In this document: piece by piece, positions 1 to 8,663 of the stretch
Layout of the letters: every line of letters begins with the position of its first letter
Numbering within the stretch: position 1 is the first letter of the stretch
NCBI GenBank assembly: GCA_030835385.1
Contig: JAURPI010000022.1
Location: 1-64,000 of the forward strand
Length of the DNA stretch: 64,000 nucleotides
Direction: 5' to 3'
Origin: Alphaproteobacteria bacterium
GTDB lineage: Bacteria > Pseudomonadota > Alphaproteobacteria > Rhodospirillales > Rhodospirillaceae
Program-made: the position numbers and the translations under genes
Notes under the pieces: generated by a model
Told to the model about the DNA's origin: nothing
Databases searched by the model: none
What the model saw: the letters and a program-made list of their open reading frames with translations, nothing else

Positions 1-128
1 TCGCCGCTGATATTGGTGTGCGTTTGATCGACACCCAACTCGAGCTCAAGATTGGTGTGGCAACGGCGCTGATCGGCACACCGTTCTTTTTCCATTTACT
101 CCTTGTGCTACGACGGAGTGGCCAATGA
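1..128 (+). CDS. FecCD-family ABC transporter permease, 3' end only
   Basis: Only the last 41 codons are inside the window (frame starting at base 3, TGA at 126-128). The readable tail contains ELKIGVATALIGTPFFFHLL followed by a short basic end, the typical C-terminus of FecCD/BtuC-type inner-membrane permeases that import cobalamin, haem or ferric siderophores. It overlaps the start of the ATPase gene by 4 bases (ATGA), so the two are translationally coupled. The nearby BtuF-like remnant favours a cobamide importer. Substrate assignment is inference. Confidence 0.75.
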   Translation, partial: AADIGVRLIDTQLELKIGVATALIGTPFFFHLLLVLRRSGQ

Positions 129-907
129 TCACCACACCAGTCTATACGGTCGACGGTCTAAGCGTTACTTACGATGACGCGCGCGTGCTCAATCAAGTTA
201 CGTTCTCTGCCGCAGGCGGCTCCATGATCGGTCTTGTCGGGCCCAATGGTGCGGGCAAAACGACCTTGATCAAGGCGATGGCTGGGTTGTTGCCGGCGGC
301 CAGTGGTGCGTTGACCCTCGATTCCATACAGCTAAGCGCCTGGCCACTAGACGTTCTCGCGCAGACAATCGGGTACTTATCTCAGAGCAGAGCCGTGCAT
401 TGGCCTGTAACAGTAGACCGGTTGGTCTCTTTGGGCCGCTTGCCACATCGTGGTCCTTGGGATGGCGTATCTGAAAAAGATCAAGAAGCGATAGACAAGG
501 CGCTTACGCTGACAGACGTGAAAGATCTTGGAAAGCGTGCGGTAACAACTCTCTCAGGCGGTGAGCTGGCGCGTGTACTTTTAGCGCGGGTATTGGCGGG
601 CGAGCCCCAGATTGTTCTAGCCGACGAGCCTGTTTCAGGCCTTGACCCTGGCCATACACTGCAAGTGCTGAACGGGCTGAAAAAATTGTCGAGCGGAGGT
701 CGCTTGGTCATCGTTGTCCTTCACGATCTGACACTGGCGTCTCGCTTCTGTGACAGATTAATTCTTTTGCATAAAGGGCGCGTTGCCGCCGACGGAACGC
801 CCGCGAATGTTTTGACCGAGAAAGCGCTAGCCGCAGTTTATGGGGTCGAGGCAGTTACGGTATCCCAAGGTGAGGACTTCGCCGTTTTACCTTGGTCACA
901 TCTTTAG
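125..907 (+). CDS. ABC transporter ATP-binding protein, FecE/BtuD type
   Basis: A 260-residue ATPase with Walker A GPNGAGKT (39-46), the signature LSGGE near residue 141, Walker B ending VLADEP and an H-loop in VLHDLTLA. This is the usual size and layout of the ATPase of vitamin B12, haem and iron-siderophore importers. It works on the cytoplasmic face with the permease encoded just upstream, whose stop overlaps its start. The convergent remnant at 919-1362 resembles the BtuF-like substrate-binding protein of alphaproteobacterial cobalamin importers, so a BtuD role is likely. If that remnant was the only binding protein, the transporter may now lack its receptor. Family assignment is firm; substrate is inferred. 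Confidence 0.85.
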   Translation: MITTPVYTVDGLSVTYDDARVLNQVTFSAAGGSMIGLVGPNGAGKTTLIKAMAGLLPAASGALTLDSIQLSAWPLDVLAQTIGYLSQSRAVHWPVTVDRLVSLGRLPHRGPWDGVSEKDQEAIDKALTLTDVKDLGKRAVTTLSGGELARVLLARVLAGEPQIVLADEPVSGLDPGHTLQVLNGLKKLSSGGRLVIVVLHDLTLASRFCDRLILLHKGRVAADGTPANVLTEKALAAVYGVEAVTVSQGEDFAVLPWSHL

Positions 908-918
908 TTAAGCCATCG

Positions 919-1362
919 CTACGCCGATGGGCCATTCTTAGGTGCGCCGTGCCAAAGAATATCTGAAAGCATAGCCGCGCTCTCGAAAACAGCTGGCGAC
1001 GGCCGGTTGATGAAGCGGTTTCCATCCATCAGTGCGACTTTGCCCGACCGAACCGCGCGTAATTTGCGCCAAGCTGGGTTAGATAGAATCGATGCCATCT
1101 CTCGGTCCGTGCGGTCGAGGTCAAACCCGCATGGTGCTACAACGATGATGTCAGGGTCTGCATCTGCAACATCATCTAGTGAAGCATAGAGTGATGGTTC
1201 TCCGTCTTTGGTGATGACGTTTTCACCACCGGCAGCATCTATTAATGCTGGAATTCAGTGACCGGCAGCCATGACAGGGTCAATCCATTCCAGCATGAAA
1301 ACGCGTGGGGTTCGCGAACTTATCTCTTGTCTCAAAGCCTTAATGCCTGAGACAAATTTGTG
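919..1362 (-). pseudogene. BtuF-like cobalamin-binding protein, truncated and interrupted by TGA
   Basis: On the minus strand one frame reads continuously from about 1362 to the TAG at 919-921 except for one TGA at 1255-1257. Segments RTPRVFMLEWIDPVMAAGH, then IPALIDAAGGENV, DPDIIVVAPCGFDLDRT and GKVALMDGNRFINRPSP match the C-terminal half of alphaproteobacterial cobalamin-binding BtuF-like proteins. The TGA falls where the family normally has Trp (AGHW-P), so TGG to TGA is the simplest explanation. The N-terminal half is missing: an in-frame TAG lies at 1363-1365 and the tRNA-Ala follows about 100 bases on. It is convergent with the ATPase gene. A sequence error could explain the TGA but not the missing N-terminus. 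Confidence 0.75.
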
Positions 1363-1467
1363 CTATGAGCCGAGGATTAACCTAGAAAAGCGCTCTGAAG
1401 GTGGTTTAAGGGCGATAAGCAGGGCTTATTCGCAGGCGATATGCCGAAATGCACGTAATTGAGAGAA

Positions 1468-1543
<76 letters not shown>

Positions 1544-1703
1544 ATGTATGCTTGGTTTGTGCGGTATGATGGGAAGGTATCCGCCCGAGCGGGGCGGACC
1601 TTATGCAGTTCGCCCTGACCCTTCAAGGGAAAAATACTGAAGTAGACCAACACCTCATGCTTAGTCAGAGACGGGCAGCTCCTGGATGTAGCGATGGGCG
1701 GTG

Positions 1704-2027
1704 TCAGGTGTCCGTGTCTTTGTCAGAGTCGATAGGTCCAATGACGCTATCAACATCATCATCGTCATCATCCAAATCATCGGCGCCGTCGATCAGGTCA
1801 TCGTCATCATCATCTTCGAGATCAACTGTATCGTCGTCGGTAGCGGCTGCTTTAGGTGCTTCTTTTTCAGGTTTTGGTGCCGCTTCAACCTTCTTAGACC
1901 TGGTGACTTTTGGGCGTTGATTTTCCGCGCCACACTTTGGGCAAAGTGCGGGCGTCTTATTAAGATCGTAGAAGCGTGCCCCACAACTTGAGCAGGTCAG
2001 TTTTTCGCCTAGGTCAACCTTACCCAA
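1704..2027 (-). CDS. FYDLN_acid family protein (TIGR02300)
   Basis: A 107-residue protein with an N-terminal zinc-ribbon-like part (CSSC, then the family signature ARFYDLNKTP, then CPKC), a Lys/Ala/Pro-rich linker, and a strongly acidic tail with two runs of Asp. This matches TIGR02300, a family found in Alphaproteobacteria and usually encoded next to aroA, as here. Its function is not known; a zinc-binding head with an acidic tail suggests a nucleic-acid or protein-interaction role, which is inference only. It is transcribed away from aroA. Confidence 0.9.
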   Translation of the reverse strand: MGKVDLGEKLTCSSCGARFYDLNKTPALCPKCGAENQRPKVTRSKKVEAAPKPEKEAPKAAATDDDTVDLEDDDDDDLIDGADDLDDDDDDVDSVIGPIDSDKDTDT

Positions 2028-2051
2028 TTCCTAAACTCCCATCTGTATTAC

Positions 2052-2075
2052 GGCCCCACTGCTGATGCTGGGGCC
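2052..2075. repeat. perfect inverted repeat between FYDLN_acid gene and aroA
   Basis: GGCCCCA (2052-2058) is followed 10 bases later by TGGGGCC (2069-2075), a perfect 7-bp stem. It lies 25 bases upstream of the FYDLN_acid start, in the leader or promoter of that divergent gene. It could be an operator or an mRNA hairpin. No T-run follows on either strand, so it is not a standard terminator. The rest of the 262-base gap to aroA shows no recognisable feature. Confidence 0.4.
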
Positions 2076-2289
2076 ACACAAAAATAATTATGAAAGCGCA
2101 TTTGCCAAATTCGAGCGGCGCTGTCAAAACCTATTATACGTTCGCCCAAAACTAGCCGGTCTGCTGCGGCGGTGAAGATGAGGCGTGGCTAGGTTTGGTG
2201 ACCCCGCTGTGGTATGACCCCGCGCCACGACCTATTGCGCCTAAAGACCCACAAACTACCGAAAAACAAAGATATTCGAGCTTCGATTG

Positions 2290-3675
2290 ATGACTAAGTC
2301 CACCGCTCATACCACACAAACCGCCCGCTCTGATGGTTTAGGCGGGTCCGTGCGTGTGCCGGGGGACAAGTCGATCTCACACCGGGCACTTATGTTTGGG
2401 TCGCTCGCAATTGGGGAGACGCGGATCACTGGCTTGCTCGAAGGAGAGGATGTCTTAAACACAGCTAAAGCTATGCGCGCCCTAGGCGCTTCCGTTGAGC
2501 GACAAGCGACTGCTGATGGATCTGTGACATGGGTTGTGTATGGACGCGGTGTTGGTGGGCTGGTTGAACCTGAAAGTGTGCTTGATTTGGGGAACTCTGG
2601 GACCGGGGCGAGATTGCTTGCGGGGCTTCTTGCTAGTCACCCAATGACAGCGGTGATGACCGGAGATGCATCGCTTAGGTCTCGCCCGATGGATCGTGTA
2701 GTCACGCCACTAGCTCTCATTGGTGCTCGGTTTGAATCTCCCGGTGGAAATCGACTACCCCTAACCGTAATCGGAACTGGAGAGCCTGTTCCGATGGTTT
2801 ATGAAAGCCCAGTTGCGTCCGCCCAAGTAAAAACTGCTGTCTTGTTGGCTGGGTTGCAGGCGAGGGGAGCGACGACGGTGATTGAACCAGCTGCAACCCG
2901 CGATCACACAGAACGCATGTTGCGCCATTTTGGCGCAGAGGTGCGAACGGCGACTGTGGCTGATAAACCGGGTGCAGTCTCAGTTACAATAGTTGGCCAG
3001 CCTGAACTTGCTGGTGCGGGGATTGTTGTGCCCGGCGACCCATCTTCAGCTGCATTCCTAGTTGTCGCCGCTCTTATTACCCAGAATTCAGAAGTGTCGC
3101 TGCACAATGTCGGGCTCAATCCTCATCGCACAGGCCTGTTTGATACGTTGAAGGACATGGGTGCGAATTTGGTTGTTGAGAATGAGCGAGTAGAAGGCGG
3201 GGAACCAGTCGGAGACTTAGTGGTGCGCTCGAGCCGGTTGAAGGGAGTGGTTGTACCCGCGTCCAGGGCGCCATCAATGATTGATGAATACCCAGTGCTC
3301 GCCATGGCAGCAGCTTGTGCGGAAGGGGAGACCCGGATGGAAGGTCTGGGCGAACTTCGGGTTAAGGAAAGTGATCGCCTTGCCGCCATTGCGGATGGTC
3401 TGATGGCCTGTGGTGTTCATGTTGAAATTGATGGCGATGCACTTGTCGTCACGGGGTGCGGCGGACTTGTGCCTGGAGATGCTGTCGCCAAGGTTCATTT
3501 GGACCATCGGATTGCCATGTCGTTCCTGGTGCTCGGACTCGCCGCAGATAAGCCCATAGGTGTGGATGATGCTGCTGCCATTGCAACGAGCTACCCAGGT
3601 TTCTTGGACGATATGGCGAATTTGGGAGCTAAAATTGAAAAAGGACCCGATCAAAACGGGACCTCTGTGTCGTGA
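2290..3675 (+). CDS. aroA: 3-phosphoshikimate 1-carboxyvinyltransferase (EPSP synthase)
   Basis: Catalyses shikimate-3-phosphate plus PEP to EPSP, the sixth step of the shikimate pathway. The 461-residue product has the N-terminal [10 protein letters not shown] motif with catalytic Lys at 27, the [12 protein letters not shown] loop, [14 protein letters not shown] and the C-terminal KESDRLAA and DHRIAMS motifs. The loop wording (GTG-RL, RPM-RV) is that of the alphaproteobacterial class II enzymes, with Gly in the position that governs PEP/glyphosate discrimination. ATG 2290 is preferred over the TTG one codon upstream. The stop overlaps the GTG start of cmk, so the pair is coupled. Confidence 0.97.
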   Translation: MTKSTAHTTQTARSDGLGGSVRVPGDKSISHRALMFGSLAIGETRITGLLEGEDVLNTAKAMRALGASVERQATADGSVTWVVYGRGVGGLVEPESVLDLGNSGTGARLLAGLLASHPMTAVMTGDASLRSRPMDRVVTPLALIGARFESPGGNRLPLTVIGTGEPVPMVYESPVASAQVKTAVLLAGLQARGATTVIEPAATRDHTERMLRHFGAEVRTATVADKPGAVSVTIVGQPELAGAGIVVPGDPSSAAFLVVAALITQNSEVSLHNVGLNPHRTGLFDTLKDMGANLVVENERVEGGEPVGDLVVRSSRLKGVVVPASRAPSMIDEYPVLAMAAACAEGETRMEGLGELRVKESDRLAAIADGLMACGVHVEIDGDALVVTGCGGLVPGDAVAKVHLDHRIAMSFLVLGLAADKPIGVDDAAAIATSYPGFLDDMANLGAKIEKGPDQNGTSVS

Positions 3676-4328
3676 GCAACTCAGCCAATTTGATCGTTGC
3701 GATCGATGGTCCTGCCGCGTCGGGTAAAGGCACATTGGCCCGGCGATTGGCTGAAATCTTGAATCTCCGCTATCTGGATACCGGCAGTTTATATCGGGCG
3801 ACCGGCTTATCGGTGCTCAGGGCTGAAGGTGATCCGACCAATGAGGAAGAAGCGGTAAAAGCCTCAGAAAACCTAGACTTATCGATCTTTTCGGCTGAAG
3901 ATTTGCGGAGTGAAGAAGCTGGAATGGCGGCCTCTCATGTTGCCTTCTTGCCGTCCGTAAGAGCTGTATTGCTTGAGTTTCAGCGCTCTGTCGCTGCCAG
4001 GCCAGGGGATCAGTTTGCCGGGGCCATATTAGATGGCCGCGACATAGGAACCGTCGTTTGCCCTGATGCAGATGCCAAGATATTCGTCACCGCCGACCTA
4101 GAAGTCCGCATAAAAAGGCGCCTCCAGGAGTTGAAGGACCGGGGTGAACCCGTTATAGAGAGCCGCGTTCGTGAAGATATGACGGCCCGTGACCAACGCG
4201 ACAGAGACCGATCAGTCTCGCCGCTTAAGAAGGCGGAAGATGCGTGGGAGCTCGATACGTCGAAGATGAACGCAGATGAGGCTTTAGCGGCAGCGCTAAG
4301 CCACATTCGGGGAACCGGTCCCCAATAA
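3672..4328 (+). CDS. cmk: cytidylate kinase
   Basis: Phosphorylates CMP and dCMP with ATP in pyrimidine nucleotide synthesis. The 218-residue product carries the P-loop GPAASGKGT (13-21), the [10 protein letters not shown] substrate-binding motif, the DGRDIGTVV motif and the lid segment DRDRS. Length is normal. The start is GTG at 3672, overlapping the aroA stop (GTGA), so translation is probably coupled to aroA. The order aroA-cmk-rpsA is widely conserved in Proteobacteria. Confidence 0.97.
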   Translation: MSNSANLIVAIDGPAASGKGTLARRLAEILNLRYLDTGSLYRATGLSVLRAEGDPTNEEEAVKASENLDLSIFSAEDLRSEEAGMAASHVAFLPSVRAVLLEFQRSVAARPGDQFAGAILDGRDIGTVVCPDADAKIFVTADLEVRIKRRLQELKDRGEPVIESRVREDMTARDQRDRDRSVSPLKKAEDAWELDTSKMNADEALAAALSHIRGTGPQ

Positions 4329-4402
4329 GTTTGTTTTCCATCACAACACCGGCTGACCAAAGATGCGAAGAACGCATCGGCTGCCGTTTGTGATGTTTTA
4401 AA

Positions 4403-4423
4403 GCGCACCCCTAAAGGGTGTGC
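4403..4423 (+). promoter_or_regulatory. hairpin in the rpsA leader
   Basis: GCGCACCC (4403-4410) pairs with GGGTGTGC (4416-4423) across a CTAAA loop, 8 bp including one G-U pair. It lies in the 197-base cmk-rpsA gap, about 100 bases before the rpsA start. No T-run follows, so it is more likely a leader structure than a terminator. S1 represses its own translation in Escherichia coli through leader structure; a similar role here is only a guess. Confidence 0.3.
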
Positions 4424-4525
4424 ATATTGAGAAATACGGCAAACCCAGAATGGTCTGGACCCGTATGCAAAGACCGCCGGATCCAACCGGCAGGCATGGC
4501 GCAGAACGAAAGGAACGCTCCTACA

Positions 4526-6268
4526 ATGTCTGAACCAGCTCTCGCAGCGGCAAGCGAAGATTTTGCCGCACTCCTAGAAGAATCATTCCAAGGTAACGAC
4601 AGCATCGAAGGGGCTGTGCTTAAGGGCACGGTACTCCGCGTCGATGGTGATTATGCTTTGGTCGACGTTGGCCTGAAGTCTGAGGGCCGGGTGCCGTTGC
4701 GCGAATTTGGTCGCGGCAATGAAGATGCACCGGCTAAAGGCGAAGCCGTTGATGTCTATGTAGAACGCTATGAAGACAAAGATGGCATGATCCTCTTGTC
4801 CCGTGACAAAGCACGGCGAGAGGAAGCCTGGGACGTTCTGGAGAAACAATTCGAAAAAGGCAGCACTGTCGAGGGCGTTATTTTTGGCCGCGTTAAAGGT
4901 GGTTTTACGGTCGACCTCAATGGTGCCGTAGCCTTCTTGCCGGGTAGTCAGGTCGATATTCGTCCGGTGCGTGATGCCAACTATCTCATGGGCGACCCGC
5001 ATGAATTTCAAATTCTGAAAATGGATAGGGCACGCGGAAACATCGTCGTGTCCCGGCGCGCTGTCCTTGAGGAAACCCGCGCAGCAGAACGATCCAAATT
5101 GATGGAAGATTTGGCCGAAGGTCAGGTCCTTGAAGGTGTGGTGAAAAATATCACCGACTATGGCGCGTTTGTGGATCTCGGAGGTGTCGACGGCCTGTTG
5201 CACGTGACGGATATTTCTTGGAAGCGTGTCAACCACCCAACTGAAGCACTATCAGTTGGTCAGACTGTCAAAGTTCAAGTGATTCGATTCAACGCAGAGA
5301 CCCAAAGAATTTCATTGGGCATGAAGCAACTCGATACCGATCCTTGGGATGGTGTCGCTGCTAAGTATCCAATGGGGACAAAGTTCGTGGGTCGTGTGAC
5401 CAATATCACTGACTATGGCGCCTTTGTTGAATTGGAAGCTGGCGTCGAAGGTCTCGTCCACGTCTCTGAAATGAGCTGGACCAAGAAAAACATCCATCCT
5501 GGTAAAATCGTTTCTACCAGCCAAGAAGTCGAGGTCATGGTCCTCGACGTTGATCAAGAAAAGCGTCGTATCTCTCTTGGTCTGAAGCAGTGCATGGACA
5601 ACCCATGGACAGCATTCAAAGACAAGTTCCAGGTGGACACGATTGTCGAAGGCGAGGTCAAGAACATCACCGAATTTGGTTTGTTTGTTGGTCTAGACGG
5701 CGAGATCGACGGCATGGTGCATTTGTCTGACCTTTCTTGGGAGAAGGATGGCGAAGAAGCTGTTGCCGACTTCAACAAGGGTGACATGGTCAAGGCGAAG
5801 ATCCTTGATGTGGATATCGAAAAGGAACGTATCAGTCTCGGTATTAAGCAGCTCACCGATGATCCGTTTGCCGAGGCGATGGGTGATCTGAAGCGTGGCC
5901 AAGTTGTGACCTGTGTCGTGCAGACTGTTATGGATGCGGGTCTCGAGGTTGCGATCAGTGAGGGCATTACCGGCTTCATTAAGAAAAATGACCTGGCCCG
6001 TGAGCGATCAGAACAGCGGGCAGATCGCTTCGCCGTTGGTGAAAAAGTCGATGCTCGGATCACCAGTATTGATAGCAAAACCCGTAAGCTCAACCTCTCG
6101 ATCAAAGCCCGTGAAGTTGCTGAAGAGAAGCAAGCAATGGCTGATTACGGTTCAGCCGATTCGGGTGCGTCCCTCGGGGACATTCTCGGTGCTGCGCTAA
6201 AGCGCAAGGAATCCACAGGGGATGAGGATGAAGGTGACGAGCCTGAATCCGAGGAAAAGAGCGAATAA
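4526..6268 (+). CDS. rpsA: 30S ribosomal protein S1
   Basis: RNA-binding ribosomal protein needed to load structured or weak-SD mRNAs. The 580-residue product contains six S1 (OB-fold) repeats, the later ones visible as repeated blocks such as [43 protein letters not shown] and [22 protein letters not shown], each followed by RISLG-KQ. The C-terminus is a Glu/Asp-rich tail. Start: [12 protein letters not shown] at 4526 fits the family N-terminus and has AAGGAA about 10 bases upstream; an in-frame upstream extension (from 4418) covers the leader hairpin and looks non-coding. A strong terminator follows the stop. Confidence 0.96.
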   Translation: MSEPALAAASEDFAALLEESFQGNDSIEGAVLKGTVLRVDGDYALVDVGLKSEGRVPLREFGRGNEDAPAKGEAVDVYVERYEDKDGMILLSRDKARREEAWDVLEKQFEKGSTVEGVIFGRVKGGFTVDLNGAVAFLPGSQVDIRPVRDANYLMGDPHEFQILKMDRARGNIVVSRRAVLEETRAAERSKLMEDLAEGQVLEGVVKNITDYGAFVDLGGVDGLLHVTDISWKRVNHPTEALSVGQTVKVQVIRFNAETQRISLGMKQLDTDPWDGVAAKYPMGTKFVGRVTNITDYGAFVELEAGVEGLVHVSEMSWTKKNIHPGKIVSTSQEVEVMVLDVDQEKRRISLGLKQCMDNPWTAFKDKFQVDTIVEGEVKNITEFGLFVGLDGEIDGMVHLSDLSWEKDGEEAVADFNKGDMVKAKILDVDIEKERISLGIKQLTDDPFAEAMGDLKRGQVVTCVVQTVMDAGLEVAISEGITGFIKKNDLARERSEQRADRFAVGEKVDARITSIDSKTRKLNLSIKAREVAEEKQAMADYGSADSGASLGDILGAALKRKESTGDEDEGDEPESEEKSE

Positions 6269-6299
6269 GATAGCCCGCCAAATACTGGGCTACTGTGAC

Positions 6300-6331
6300 A
6301 AACGCGCCTCCATGTGGGGCGCGTTTTTCTT
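6300..6331 (+). terminator. Rho-independent terminator after rpsA
   Basis: AAACGCGCC (6300-6308) pairs perfectly with GGCGCGTTT (6318-6326), followed by TTCTTT. It is 32 bases after the rpsA stop and separates rpsA from the ihfB transcription unit. Confidence 0.85.
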
Positions 6332-6372
6332 TGGGAAAATGGAAAAAACGAAATCATATGAAAGGCTTAGAC

Positions 6373-6401
6373 TTGACTCCCGTTGTTGCACTTCGCATGA
6401 T
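6373..6401 (+). promoter_or_regulatory. candidate sigma-70-type promoter for ihfB
   Basis: A -35 box TTGACT (6373-6378) and a -10 box CATGAT (6396-6401) are separated by exactly 17 bases. The site lies downstream of the rpsA terminator and 64 bases before the ihfB start, where a new promoter is expected. Confidence 0.5.
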
Positions 6402-6440
6402 CAGGCTCAGTTAAAGGTCGCAAAGACCGGACGGGCAGGC

Positions 6441-6468
6441 AGGGATGCCAGGGGATGCCAGGGGATGA
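6441..6468 (+). repeat. 10-bp tandem repeat at the ihfB translation start
   Basis: The unit GGGATGCCAG is repeated head to tail, giving three ATG codons exactly 10 bases apart (6445, 6455, 6465), each in a different reading frame and each directly preceded by AGGG or GGGG. Only the third opens ihfB. The repeat therefore triplicates a purine-rich/ATG module at the ribosome-binding site. Confidence 0.7.
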
Positions 6469-6812
6469 CCAAGTCTGAACTCATTGCACGCATTGCGGAG
6501 AGAAATCCGCATTTGTTTCAGCGTGATGTAGAGCGGATCGTCAGCACAATTTTCGACCAAATCTCTGCGGCATTGGCGCGTGGTGACCGGGTTGAGTTGC
6601 GTGGCTTCGGCGCGTTCTCCGTCAAGCACCGTGATTCTCGTATTGGCCGCAACCCGCGCACTGGTGCGGCGGTTCAGGTGTCTGAAAAAACCGTTCCATA
6701 TTTTAAGACTGGTAAGCAGTTACGAGATTTGTTGAATGCTTCGCCGTCACAAGACCAGCCCATTTCTTCGCCCGATACCTCGTCTTCGGTGCCGCCGTCA
6801 TCAACCCCATAG
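6465..6812 (+). CDS. ihfB: integration host factor subunit beta
   Basis: Small DNA-bending protein that pairs with IhfA in recombination, replication and sigma-54 transcription. The 115-residue product has the HU/IHF fold from [15 protein letters not shown] through the DNA-binding beta-arm region [20 protein letters not shown] to KTGKQLRD. A Ser/Pro-rich tail of about 23 residues follows, longer than the E. coli protein but usual in Alphaproteobacteria. Start ATG 6465 is fixed by the conserved MTKSEL N-terminus. The lapA gene follows after 24 bases, probably in the same transcript. Confidence 0.96.
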   Translation: MTKSELIARIAERNPHLFQRDVERIVSTIFDQISAALARGDRVELRGFGAFSVKHRDSRIGRNPRTGAAVQVSEKTVPYFKTGKQLRDLLNASPSQDQPISSPDTSSSVPPSSTP

Positions 6813-6836
6813 GTTGGTGAGGCCAGAGAGGCTCAC

Positions 6837-7139
6837 ATGCGTCTGCTTACTTGGCTTATTGGTGTGGCGGTAGCCGTCGTCACCGTCCTGTTCGCCATAT
6901 CCAATCGCTCTCCTGTCTCGATTTCCGTTTGGCCGTTTCCTGTCGCCGTGGATGTCGGGCTTTATATTGTCGTTTTGGCCGCAGTTTTTTCGGGTTTTCT
7001 GGTGGGCGCTTTGGTGACCTGGGTCGCGGCGGGCAAGCACCGGCGACGCGTTCGCAAACAGCGCACAGAGATTCGAACCCTGGAGGGTGAATTAAGTGAT
7101 GTTCGCGCTCGCCTCGCCAGCCAGACGAAGTCTGACTAG
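6837..7139 (+). CDS. lapA: LapA-family small membrane protein (DUF1049)
   Basis: A 100-residue protein with two predicted membrane segments (about residues 4-22 and 40-66) and a charged cytoplasmic C-terminus predicted to form a coiled coil (KQRTEIRTLEGELSDVRARL). This is the layout of the LapA/DUF1049 family, which in E. coli works with LapB to control LpxC and lipopolysaccharide synthesis. No lapB is encoded beside it. The position between ihfB and pyrF is the conserved one. The family is clear; the LPS role is carried over from enterobacteria. Confidence 0.85.
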   Translation: MRLLTWLIGVAVAVVTVLFAISNRSPVSISVWPFPVAVDVGLYIVVLAAVFSGFLVGALVTWVAAGKHRRRVRKQRTEIRTLEGELSDVRARLASQTKSD

Positions 7140-7166
7140 GTCTATATATCATTCGGGATTTAATTG

Positions 7167-7898
7167 ATGACGGCATCTGATCAGGAACTCCGCAACCCAA
7201 TCTTTTGCGCCATTGATACACCTGATCTCGGTACAGCTACGACATGGGCGGCGAGTATCGGCGACCACGTGGGTGGAATTAAACTCGGGTTGGAATTTGT
7301 TTCGGCGCACGGTCCGAAGGGCGTTACGCAAGTGATGAAGGCGTCGGGTCTGCCGGCATTCCTGGATGTAAAGTTTCATGACATTCCCAATACCGTTGCG
7401 GGTGCAGTGAGGGCGATTACAGCCGTAAAGCCATACATAATTAATGTGCACGCCAGCGGTGGCAGAGCAATGATGCAGGTAGCTGCGGAAGCAGCCTCGG
7501 AGGCGGCATACGAGCATGTCACACCCCGCCCTCTGGTGATCGGTGTCACCATACTGACGAGCCTGGCAGACGATGACTTGGCTGAGGTTGGCATGACAGC
7601 TTCGACGGCAGACCAGGCCATTCGCCTCGCCGTTCTCGCCAAAGAATCCGGACTGGATGGCGTTGTGTGTTCCCCACTTGAGGCTTCACGTATCCGGGCT
7701 GAATGCGGGCCAAATTTTAAACTGGTGACGCCGGGCGTCCGCCCAGAATGGGCCGCGGCGAATGATCAAAAGCGGATCATGACGCCTGAGCAAGCCATTG
7801 CAGAGGGCGCCGACTATCTGGTTGTTGGTCGCCCCATAACCGCTGCTGCTGACCCATCAGCCGCGGCGCAGCGAATAGCGACCGCCTTGGTTGCCTAG
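7167..7898 (+). CDS. pyrF: orotidine-5'-phosphate decarboxylase
   Basis: Converts OMP to UMP, the last step of pyrimidine synthesis. The 243-residue TIM-barrel protein shows the substrate-contact segment GGIKLGLEF and the catalytic DVKFHDIPNT motif, with the Asp-Lys-Asp charge network intact, and the phosphate-binding end DYLVVGRPIT. ATG 7167 is chosen; a TTG lies one codon earlier. It sits between lapA and trpF, a common alphaproteobacterial arrangement. Confidence 0.97.
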   Translation: MTASDQELRNPIFCAIDTPDLGTATTWAASIGDHVGGIKLGLEFVSAHGPKGVTQVMKASGLPAFLDVKFHDIPNTVAGAVRAITAVKPYIINVHASGGRAMMQVAAEAASEAAYEHVTPRPLVIGVTILTSLADDDLAEVGMTASTADQAIRLAVLAKESGLDGVVCSPLEASRIRAECGPNFKLVTPGVRPEWAAANDQKRIMTPEQAIAEGADYLVVGRPITAAADPSAAAQRIATALVA

Positions 7899-7915
7899 GC
7901 CAAAAGAACAGCAGT

Positions 7916-8560
7916 GTGAGTGTAGCAGTTAAAATTTGTGGGCTAGTTGACCAAGAGGCTATCGACGCGGCCATTGAAGGTGGTGCTGATTATCTTGGCC
8001 TAAATTTTTTCGAAGGCTCGCCTCGACAGGTGGCGCCAGATGTTGCGGCAACGCTTCTGGAGGATTGTCCAGAAGAGATATTGCGGGTGGGACTCTTTGT
8101 CGACCCGACGGATGAGTTGCTGGACTACGTCACTCGTCATGTCCGGCTGGATTACCTTCAACTACATAGCAAGGAAACGCCTGAGCGGGTGGCTGAAATT
8201 CGTCTCGGCTATGGCCTACCGGTGATGAAGGTCATCGGCGTTGCCAATGCTGATGACGTTGCTTCAGCGTCAGCTTATGAGAATCATGCGGATAAGTTGC
8301 TCTTTGACGCCAAGCCCCCCCCAGAGGCAGATCGTCCAGGCGGCAACGCAACAGCCTTTCAGTGGGATCTGATGAAAGCCTATAAGGGTTCATTGCCATG
8401 GATGTTGGCCGGGGGGCTGACGGCGTCCAATGTCGCGCAAGCAGTTGCCCAGTCTGGCGCTCCAGCGGTCGATGTTGCGTCTGGGGTGGAGAGTGCTCCG
8501 GGCCAAAAAGACCCAGCCCTGGTCAGGGCGTTCCTATCCGCTGCAAAAGAGGCCACATAA
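7916..8560 (+). CDS. trpF: phosphoribosylanthranilate isomerase
   Basis: Third committed step of tryptophan synthesis: isomerises PRA to CdRP. The 214-residue TIM barrel begins VAVKICGLVDQEAIDAAIEGG, with the family KICG motif and its catalytic Cys, and ends with the phosphate-binding segments MLAGGLTASNV and AVDVASGVESAPGQKD. The start is GTG 7916, 17 bases after pyrF, without a strong Shine-Dalgarno sequence. trpB and trpA follow; trpC, trpD and trpE are not in the window. Confidence 0.96.
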   Translation: MSVAVKICGLVDQEAIDAAIEGGADYLGLNFFEGSPRQVAPDVAATLLEDCPEEILRVGLFVDPTDELLDYVTRHVRLDYLQLHSKETPERVAEIRLGYGLPVMKVIGVANADDVASASAYENHADKLLFDAKPPPEADRPGGNATAFQWDLMKAYKGSLPWMLAGGLTASNVAQAVAQSGAPAVDVASGVESAPGQKDPALVRAFLSAAKEAT

Positions 8561-8663
8561 AGGCCTAAGACCCTGATTTTTTGAAGAGTTCTTTTTGCTC
8601 ATCCGCCAGTGCTGCGCTATAAGTCCGGCCCAAGGTAGATCCCCACCAGGAAACACAACGGAC

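Noticed and set aside
1255-1257. TGA read as selenocysteine or as Trp by code change
   Set aside because: TGA ends several intact core genes here, the conserved residue at the site is Trp rather than Cys, and no downstream stem-loop of SECIS type was noticed.
3274-3735. 153-codon minus-strand open frame antisense to aroA and cmk
   Set aside because: It is fully antisense to two conserved enzymes, has no ribosome-binding site and no recognisable motif; it is a shadow of their codon bias.
4418-4525. N-terminal extension of ribosomal protein S1
   Set aside because: The frame is open but covers the leader hairpin and is unlike S1 N-termini; [12 protein letters not shown] at 4526 has a good ribosome-binding site.
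4583-5236. 217-codon minus-strand open frame antisense to rpsA
   Set aside because: The composition (many His, Phe, Ile) is that expected from the complement of S1 codons; no family motif.
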